Assembly: GCA_020444985.1 (NCBI GenBank)
Contig: JAGRHK010000022.1
Span: 1-11,081, forward strand
DNA: 11,081 nucleotides
Source of the DNA: Candidatus Competibacteraceae bacterium
GTDB taxonomy: Bacteria; Pseudomonadota; Gammaproteobacteria; Competibacterales; Competibacteraceae
Reading direction: 5' to 3'
Shown here: one piece after another, positions 6,655-11,081 of the stretch
How the letters are laid out: every line of letters starts with the position of its first letter
Numbering within the stretch: the first letter of the stretch is position 1
Position numbers and translations under genes: made by a program
The notes under the pieces: model-generated
Database searches by the model: none
What the model was told of the DNA's origin: nothing
The model's input: the letters and a program-made list of their open reading frames with translations, nothing else

Positions 6655-7896
6655 ATGATGATCTCTTCACCGGTCCGGTATCCTGGTTTTTTCGGACTCA
6701 AGCGTCAATTTCTTGTCTGGATTGTAGTGATCTACCTGATCACGGGCTTGGGGGCGCTAGCGTTGTTTGCCTGGGTTTTGCACGGCGTGACCCAGCAACT
6801 GGGCGAAAATTTCGCGATTCAGTATGTATTGCGCCAGAAAGATCGCTTGTTGGGACCCATTCAGCGCGAACTGGCGCTGGCGCGAAAACTTGCGGATTCA
6901 CCGCTGCTCAAGCGCTGGGTGCGGGATGAATACGATGCCGATCTTCGGACCGCCGCTCTGGCCGAGCTGGACAGTTACCGCCGCTATTTTGCGGACCACA
7001 GCTTTTTCTTCGTGATCAACGCATCCAGAAACTATTACCACAACAGCGCCGCCGACGACTATCGCGGCAGGGAGCTGGTCCAAACGCTTGATCCTGCCCG
7101 CGCCAGCGATCAATGGTACTTTTCCACCTTGGCCAGGGTGGCGAATTTCGACTTGAATGTCGATTACGATGTGTCGCTGGATGTCTACAAGCTGTGGTTT
7201 AACGTCATCATCCGCGATGGCGAGGAGAAGCTCGGCGTTGGCGGCACGGGTCTGGAGCTGGATCGCTTTATCCAGGCGGCGCTGCATGAGGATCGCCCAG
7301 GCGTGCGGACTTTGCTGTTGGATCGTGATGGGGCGATCAAGGCGTATGACCAACGCGCCTATATCGATTTCAACACCGTGGCCAAAAGCAAGGAGGCGCG
7401 CAGCACCCTCTATCGGCTACTGGCTTCGCCAGAAGAGCAAACGCTGCTCAGTGAACGGTTGGAGCAACTCCGCCGCGCTCAAATCCCGATCGCGGTGTTG
7501 CCGTTGACGATCAGCGGCCAGTCCCATCTGGCGGCCATCGCCTATCTGGCCGAAATCGATTGGTTTGCGCTAGCGCTGGTCGATACCGAGCATATCTACA
7601 ATGTCAGGCAGTTCACGCCGTTCGCTATCCTGCTCGCATTCTCGCTATTGACGCTGGCCGTCGCGATTGCCCTGTTGCTGAACCGCTTGGTGCTCAATCC
7701 GCTGGCGCAATTGCATCACTCCACGCAAGCGGTCGCCGCTGGCGATTACCGGCCAATGGCTATCGTTGACAACGACAACGAAATCGGCGCTTTAAGCAAC
7801 GCTTTCAACACGATGACTTTGACTGTGCGCCGACACACCGAACAGCTTGAGCAGCGGGTCGAAGAGCGCACTGGGGAACTCCAGCAAGCGCACTAG
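6655..7896 (+). CDS. siaA: SiaA sensor half: TM, Cache-like periplasmic domain, TM, HAMP
   Basis: The N-terminal 413 residues of a SiaA-type receptor: transmembrane helix 1 (about 18-43), a large periplasmic sensor of dCache type (about 44-318, with features such as D-Q-W-Y-F and a repeated ligand-pocket fold), transmembrane helix 2 (about 320-343), a HAMP domain (344-395) and the start of a coiled coil (E-Q-R-V-E-E-R-T-G-E-L-Q-Q-A-H). Translation ends at TAG (7894-7896), after which the same frame continues without a gap into the phosphatase domain. Restoring a sense codon, most simply CAG, gives one protein of 681 residues, close to the roughly 660 of P. aeruginosa SiaA. As read, this half is a membrane sensor with no output domain. 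It heads the siaABCD operon; the ligand is unknown. Two ATG codons open the gene and neither has a clear ribosome-binding site. Confidence 0.85.
   Translation: MMISSPVRYPGFFGLKRQFLVWIVVIYLITGLGALALFAWVLHGVTQQLGENFAIQYVLRQKDRLLGPIQRELALARKLADSPLLKRWVRDEYDADLRTAALAELDSYRRYFADHSFFFVINASRNYYHNSAADDYRGRELVQTLDPARASDQWYFSTLARVANFDLNVDYDVSLDVYKLWFNVIIRDGEEKLGVGGTGLELDRFIQAALHEDRPGVRTLLLDRDGAIKAYDQRAYIDFNTVAKSKEARSTLYRLLASPEEQTLLSERLEQLRRAQIPIAVLPLTISGQSHLAAIAYLAEIDWFALALVDTEHIYNVRQFTPFAILLAFSLLTLAVAIALLLNRLVLNPLAQLHHSTQAVAAGDYRPMAIVDNDNEIGALSNAFNTMTLTVRRHTEQLEQRVEERTGELQQAH
7894..7896 (+). other. In-frame amber codon splitting siaA
   Basis: The TAG lies in the coiled coil that joins HAMP and the phosphatase. 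The codons after it (A-L-A-T-A-H-R-Q, then V-L-D-S-I-E-Y) keep the same frame and continue the heptad-like pattern, so nothing but this codon separates the halves. CAG to TAG is a single C-to-T change. Confidence 0.85.
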
Positions 7897-7920
7897 GCGC
7901 TGGCGACCGCGCACCGTCAG

Positions 7921-8700
7921 GTGCTCGACAGCATTGAGTATGCGCAACTGATCCAGCAGGCGATGTTGCCACCGCCTGAAGTATTGGAGCAGGCGCTGGG
8001 GGATTATTTTCTGATCTGGAAACCTCGCGATCTGGTCGGCGGCGATTTTTATTATTGCCGGATCGATGAACAAGGCGGGTTGCTTGCAGTGGTCGATTGC
8101 ACCGGTCACGGCGTCCCCGGAGCGTTCATGACCATGGCGGTGAATGCGGTGTTGAACCATGTGACCAGCGCCCTCTGCGCCGACGATCCGGCCCGAATTT
8201 TGCAGGAAGTCCATGGCCTGTTGCGCGCCACCTTGAACCGGGATGACCGAAGCGAAGCGTTTGAGAACGGACTGGATGCCGGAATTTGTTACCGGTCATG
8301 GTCGAAACCAGGGCTTTGCTTTGCTGGAGCGCGGTTTGATTTGTTCTATCAGGATGCAGGGGAGACGCCTCTGGTGGTTGTTGCCGGCGATAGCCACAGT
8401 CTGGGGTACCGTCGTTCCGATTCGGACTGGACCTTCAGGAATCACTGGATCGAAGCGCCGGCGGGTCGGATCTTTTACCTGACCAGTGATGGTTTGCTGG
8501 ATCAAGCGGGCGGTCCAAAAGGCTATGGTTTTGGGAAACGGCGATTTCAGGCGGCGTTGCAGAAGCAACGTGACGAATCATTGACGGTTCAGCGTGAAAT
8601 TCTGGAACAGACGCTTGCGGATTGGCAGGGCGATCGGCCGCAACGCGACGATATCACGGTCCTGGGCTTTCGGCTGGAGAACGAGAGGAGCGGTCGTTGA
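7921..8700 (+). CDS. siaA: SiaA output half: SpoIIE/PP2C-type phosphatase
   Basis: About 259 residues if read from the GTG at 7921; the domain is in frame with the sensor half ending at 7896. It carries the PP2C/SpoIIE metal-binding set: G-G-D-F-Y-Y (Asp42), V-V-D-C-T-G-H-G-V-P-G-A-F-M (Asp59), Y-L-T-S-D-G-L-L-D (Asp190) and R-D-D-I-T-V-L-G-F (Asp243/244). It begins with the S-I-x-Y-A-x-x-I-Q-x-A-M-L-P signature typical of HAMP-linked phosphatases. In P. aeruginosa, SiaA dephosphorylates SiaC, which lets SiaC activate SiaD. No ribosome-binding site precedes the GTG or the ATG at 7963, so independent translation is doubtful; it would need re-initiation after the TAG or read-through. If made alone, it would be a soluble phosphatase without its sensor. 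The stop overlaps the siaB start by one base. Confidence 0.85.
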   Translation: MLDSIEYAQLIQQAMLPPPEVLEQALGDYFLIWKPRDLVGGDFYYCRIDEQGGLLAVVDCTGHGVPGAFMTMAVNAVLNHVTSALCADDPARILQEVHGLLRATLNRDDRSEAFENGLDAGICYRSWSKPGLCFAGARFDLFYQDAGETPLVVVAGDSHSLGYRRSDSDWTFRNHWIEAPAGRIFYLTSDGLLDQAGGPKGYGFGKRRFQAALQKQRDESLTVQREILEQTLADWQGDRPQRDDITVLGFRLENERSGR

Positions 8701-9242
8701 TGAAGGATTTCGACTTGGTTCGGTTGCGGGACGACCTCAGTAAACGGGGTATCCTGATGGTTTTCAGTGGGCCATTTTCGCACTGCATTGTTGAAGAATT
8801 CGGCAATGCAGTGCGCCACTACCTGGAAAATGCCCGGTTAAGCCGCGCGGCAATGATGGATGTTTTCGCCGTGTATGTTGAGCAAGCGCAGAATGTGGGC
8901 AATTACCTGCGCCGCTGGGAGTCGGAGCCGCACGGTGCGCGGATCATCAATTCAGGTATTGTCATTATTGCCCGCGATGACGAGCATTACGTCATCAGTT
9001 CAGGCAATCTGCTGGCGCCGCAGGATGTCGGGCCGCTGACCGCTCAGTTGGAGCAGTTGCGTACCTTGGATAAAATGGGATTGAAGGCGCTGCACAAGGA
9101 AAAATTGCGCCAACCGCTGACGGAGTGGGGCAGTGGCGGTCTTGGCCTCATTCAAATGGCGCGCAAGGCCACCGCACCCTTGCAGTATACATTGACGGCT
9201 GTTGATGAATGGGTGTTCTTTACCTTGAGGGTTGTGATCTAA
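8700..9242 (+). CDS. siaB: SiaB-family protein kinase
   Basis: A 180-residue protein matching SiaB (SiaB-family kinase, DUF6272), a small GHKL-like ATPase that in P. aeruginosa phosphorylates SiaC and so opposes SiaA. An N-box-like stretch, F-A-V-Y-V-E-Q-A-Q-N-V-G-N-Y, lies at 56-69 (Glu61, Asn65), and a G-box-like nucleotide-binding loop, W-G-S-G-G-L-G-L-I-Q-M-A-R-K-A, at 143-157. It has no membrane segment and should be cytosolic. The ATG overlaps the siaA stop in TGATG, and AGGAG sits about nine bases upstream, so translation is probably coupled to siaA's second half. The frame is open further upstream, to 8622, but that part is antiparallel in meaning to the conserved end of SiaA and lacks family similarity, so I rejected it. 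Confidence 0.9.
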   Translation: MKDFDLVRLRDDLSKRGILMVFSGPFSHCIVEEFGNAVRHYLENARLSRAAMMDVFAVYVEQAQNVGNYLRRWESEPHGARIINSGIVIIARDDEHYVISSGNLLAPQDVGPLTAQLEQLRTLDKMGLKALHKEKLRQPLTEWGSGGLGLIQMARKATAPLQYTLTAVDEWVFFTLRVVI

Positions 9243-9641
9243 ATGGACAAGCTGGTCATTGAAGCAACCCGATCCTCACCAGCCCTCGAATTTGACGCCG
9301 AGACTTGCCGCTTGTCGATAAAGGGCGAGTCTTATCCCGAAAACGCCGCCGCGTTCTATACCCCGGTGTTTGCTTGGCTGAAAGAATTTCTGGCGGATCT
9401 CGCTTCAGGCGCAGCCGTGCAGGTCGATTTGGAAATTCTTTACCTGAATAGCAGCAGCACCAAGGTCATGCTGAATTTTCTTGATCTGCTGGAGCATGCC
9501 GCACAGAGCGGCGTGTTGGTCACGATTAACTGGCGCTATGACCCTGATAATGAAGCGATCCTGGAATGTGGTCAGGATTTCAGCGAAGAGCTGAAGACGG
9601 TCATGTTCAACCTGGTAGAGCAAACCGAGGATTTATCGTGA
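9243..9641 (+). CDS. siaC: SiaC, phospho-switched activator of the diguanylate cyclase
   Basis: A 132-residue protein of the SiaC family (DUF1987), with a compact fold resembling anti-sigma-factor antagonists. The conserved block L-E-I-L-Y-L-N-S-S-S-T-K-V-M-L-N (63-78) contains Thr73, which by position is the likely counterpart of the P. aeruginosa phosphosite Thr68. Other family landmarks are T-R-S-S-P (9-13) near the N-terminus, the A-F-Y-T-P-V segment (37-42) and W-R-Y-D-P-D-N-E (97-104). Unphosphorylated SiaC binds the SiaD stalk and switches on c-di-GMP synthesis; SiaB phosphorylates it and SiaA reverses that. The ATG follows the siaB TAA directly with no gap, and its stop is overlapped by the siaD start, consistent with tight co-translation of the interacting partners. 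Confidence 0.92.
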   Translation: MDKLVIEATRSSPALEFDAETCRLSIKGESYPENAAAFYTPVFAWLKEFLADLASGAAVQVDLEILYLNSSSTKVMLNFLDLLEHAAQSGVLVTINWRYDPDNEAILECGQDFSEELKTVMFNLVEQTEDLS

Positions 9642-10783
9642 ATACCAGGAGTGCAGAGGCGAGCCTGCTGGAGAGTGAAGAACAGGTGCTGGAAACGGCG
9701 CAAGCGGCATTACACAACAAAACACTGGGGTCCTGCGCTGCGCCGTTTACTGAGCTGACCCGGCAGTACGCCCGGTTGCTGCGCCACATTCGTCATCTGA
9801 TTCGGGTTAGCGACCGGATGCAAGAAGAACTCAATCGTCTCAATGAACAGCTCCGGCAAAGCGAAGATAAATACCGATCGCTGTTCGAAAATGCGATCGA
9901 GGGGATTTTCATCGCCCAGTTGCACGGCGGATTGCTCTGCATTAATCCCGCTATGGCGCATATTCTGGGCTATACAACGCCGGAAAAATTCCTGCAGGCG
10001 CACCAGGGCGGTGAGCAATGGCCTTTTGTGGACCATCAGGATAAGGAACGTTTATTCAATATTCTAGAAGAGTACGGCAGAGTCAAATACTTACAGGCGC
10101 GGATGCTTTGCCAGGATGGGCAAATACTTTGGGTAGAAATCAACGCGCAGGCGCATCCGCCGGATGCTCGATATGCCAACGCCTGGGTGGAAGGCACCCT
10201 GTCCGACATTACCGAACGTAAGAAGATGCTGGAGGAATTACGGCATCTCGCGATTACCGACAGCCTGACAAGTTTGTATAACCGCAGGCATTTTCTTGAG
10301 TTATGCAAACAGGAGCTGCGTCGCGCCAGCCGTTACCGGTTGGCCACCGGTCTGTTGGTCCTGGATGCGGATCGTTTTAAGACGATCAACGACACTCACG
10401 GCCATGCGCTTGGCGATGAAGTCTTGCGCATTATCGGTCGGTTGTGCCGTGCGCAACTTCGCGAAGTGGACGTCATCGGGCGCATCGGCGGCGAGGAATT
10501 CGCCATTCTGTTGCCGCAGACCGGTTTTCCAGCCACCTGTAAAATCGCTGAGCGGTTACGGAGCGCGATTGAGCAAACGGCGCTGCCGCTGGCGAATGGC
10601 GGCACATTGCGTTTCACGGTCAGCGTCGGTGGTTGTGTCCTTGCCAACGGTCGCTTGGACATCAGAGAGCTTTTCAAAGTCGCCGACCAGGCGCTCTATG
10701 TCGCCAAAAATAAGGGCCGCAACCGGGTCGAGGTTTATCCGGCCGATCCGGCTTCAGGCGACGATGCCACTCAGCCGCAATAA
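9638..10783 (+). CDS. siaD: SiaD-type diguanylate cyclase with added PAS domain
   Basis: 381 residues from a GTG start at 9638 that overlaps the siaC stop (GTGA); GAGG at 9627-9630 is well placed. The N-terminal part (about 1-78) is helical, with a coiled coil (R-M-Q-E-E-L-N-R-L-N-E-Q-L-R-Q-S-E). A PAS domain follows (about 77-195, from D-K-Y-R-S-L-F-E-N-A to S-D-I-T-E-R-K), then a GGDEF domain (about 205-368). The active-site loop is GGEEF (284-288), so it is predicted active, and the product-inhibition I-site RxxD (275-278) sits five residues before it. It should make c-di-GMP from two GTP, with SiaC as activator. P. aeruginosa SiaD is shorter, about 256 residues, with only stalk plus GGDEF; the PAS domain here adds a second possible sensory input. 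The 3' end overlaps the opposing prlC gene by 30 bases. Confidence 0.92.
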   Translation: MNTRSAEASLLESEEQVLETAQAALHNKTLGSCAAPFTELTRQYARLLRHIRHLIRVSDRMQEELNRLNEQLRQSEDKYRSLFENAIEGIFIAQLHGGLLCINPAMAHILGYTTPEKFLQAHQGGEQWPFVDHQDKERLFNILEEYGRVKYLQARMLCQDGQILWVEINAQAHPPDARYANAWVEGTLSDITERKKMLEELRHLAITDSLTSLYNRRHFLELCKQELRRASRYRLATGLLVLDADRFKTINDTHGHALGDEVLRIIGRLCRAQLREVDVIGRIGGEEFAILLPQTGFPATCKIAERLRSAIEQTALPLANGGTLRFTVSVGGCVLANGRLDIRELFKVADQALYVAKNKGRNRVEVYPADPASGDDATQPQ

Positions 10784-11081
10784 CGGCTCGATCCACGGCT
10801 CCCGCCCCCGGAACTCGACAAAATTGGTCAGGGCTGGCCGTGAGCCGCCCACCTCCAGAATACTCTCTCGGAAACGAGCGCCGGTTGCGGCATCAAAAAT
10901 ACCCTGCTCCTCAAAGGCGCTGAAAGCGTCCGCCGACAGCACTTCCGCCCACTTATAGCTGTAATAGCCGGCCGCATACCCACCGGAGAAGATATGGGTG
11001 AAGGCATTCGGAAAGCGGTTCCAGGCGGGCGGCATGATCACCGCGACCTGGTGGCGCGTTTCACGCAGGATTTCCAACACC
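10754..11081 (-). CDS. prlC: Oligopeptidase A (M3 family), C-terminal part
   Basis: The last 108 or so residues of a zinc metallopeptidase of family M3A; the gene continues past the right edge of the window, so the GTG at 11080 is an internal Val and not a start. The strongly conserved block F-T-H-I-F-S-G-G-Y-A-A-G-Y-Y-S-Y-K-W-A-E-V with L-S-A-D-A-F-S-A-F-E-E-Q-G-I-F, then G-G-S-R-P-A and F-R-G-R-E-P, ending in L-L-R-L-S-G-I, is typical of PrlC/OpdA. The catalytic HExxH is upstream and outside the window. The enzyme degrades peptides in the cytoplasm, including cleaved signal peptides. The gene faces siaD and their coding ends overlap by 30 bases, leaving no room for a terminator between them. 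Confidence 0.93.
   Translation of the reverse strand, partial: VLEILRETRHQVAVIMPPAWNRFPNAFTHIFSGGYAAGYYSYKWAEVLSADAFSAFEEQGIFDAATGARFRESILEVGGSRPALTNFVEFRGREPWIEPLLRLSGIVA

Larger units (their letters stand above)
6655..10783 (+). other. siaABCD operon (c-di-GMP / aggregation module)
   Basis: Four genes run in the order phosphatase, kinase, phospho-switch protein, cyclase, as in P. aeruginosa PA0172-PA0169. Junctions are TGATG (siaA/siaB), TAA-ATG with no gap (siaB/siaC) and GTGA (siaC/siaD), so a single transcript with coupled translation is very likely. No internal promoter or terminator is evident. Confidence 0.88.

Noticed and set aside
10296..10958. Plus-strand frame of 220 codons overlapping siaD and prlC
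   Set aside because: It is out of frame with the GGDEF domain and low-complexity (Ser/Arg-rich), a typical shadow.

Overview
The window looks like a chromosomal segment of a gammaproteobacterium with moderately high GC. The evidence is a type IV pilus retraction ATPase (PilU), a complete SiaABCD c-di-GMP signalling module as known from Pseudomonas aeruginosa, the 3' end of an oligopeptidase A (PrlC) gene, an FNR-type regulator and a polyhydroxyalkanoate (PHA) system protein. The PHA gene suggests a polyester-storing organism, but the genus cannot be fixed from the sequence alone. No tRNA, rRNA, CRISPR array, transposase or prophage block was seen, and no gap between genes exceeds about 250 bases.

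Layout. Bases 1-120 hold a small inverted-repeat patch. Bases 121-1659 (+) encode a membrane-anchored Era/HSR1-type GTPase. It converges on a minus-strand pair: a PHA system protein (2433-2726), then a Crp/Fnr regulator (1704-2414). A divergent intergenic region of 245 bases leads to pilU (2972-4168, +). A YqaB-like HAD phosphatase follows one base later (4170-4786) but is broken by a one-base frameshift. Next come a T7-lysozyme-type amidase with two peptidoglycan-binding repeats (4842-5804, +) and, converging on it, a secreted SH3b plus COG3650-type protein (5864-6532, -).

The right third is the sia operon on the plus strand: siaA (6655-8700), siaB (8700-9242), siaC (9243-9641) and siaD (9638-10783), with overlapping or abutting stops and starts. 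In the P. aeruginosa model, SiaA (membrane PP2C phosphatase) and SiaB (kinase) set the phosphorylation state of SiaC, and unphosphorylated SiaC activates the diguanylate cyclase SiaD, driving aggregation and biofilm formation. Two things differ here. siaA carries an in-frame TAG exactly between its HAMP/coil region and its phosphatase domain, and SiaD has a PAS domain between its coiled-coil stalk and GGDEF domain. The 3' end of prlC (minus strand, cut by the window edge) overlaps the 3' end of siaD by 30 bases.

The main points for a second look are the amber codon in siaA, the PAS-containing SiaD, the frameshifted HAD gene, and an FNR-like regulator that keeps only part of the iron-sulfur cysteine set and sits beside a PHA gene. 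I see no clearly new multi-gene system; the sia module is a known system in a variant form.
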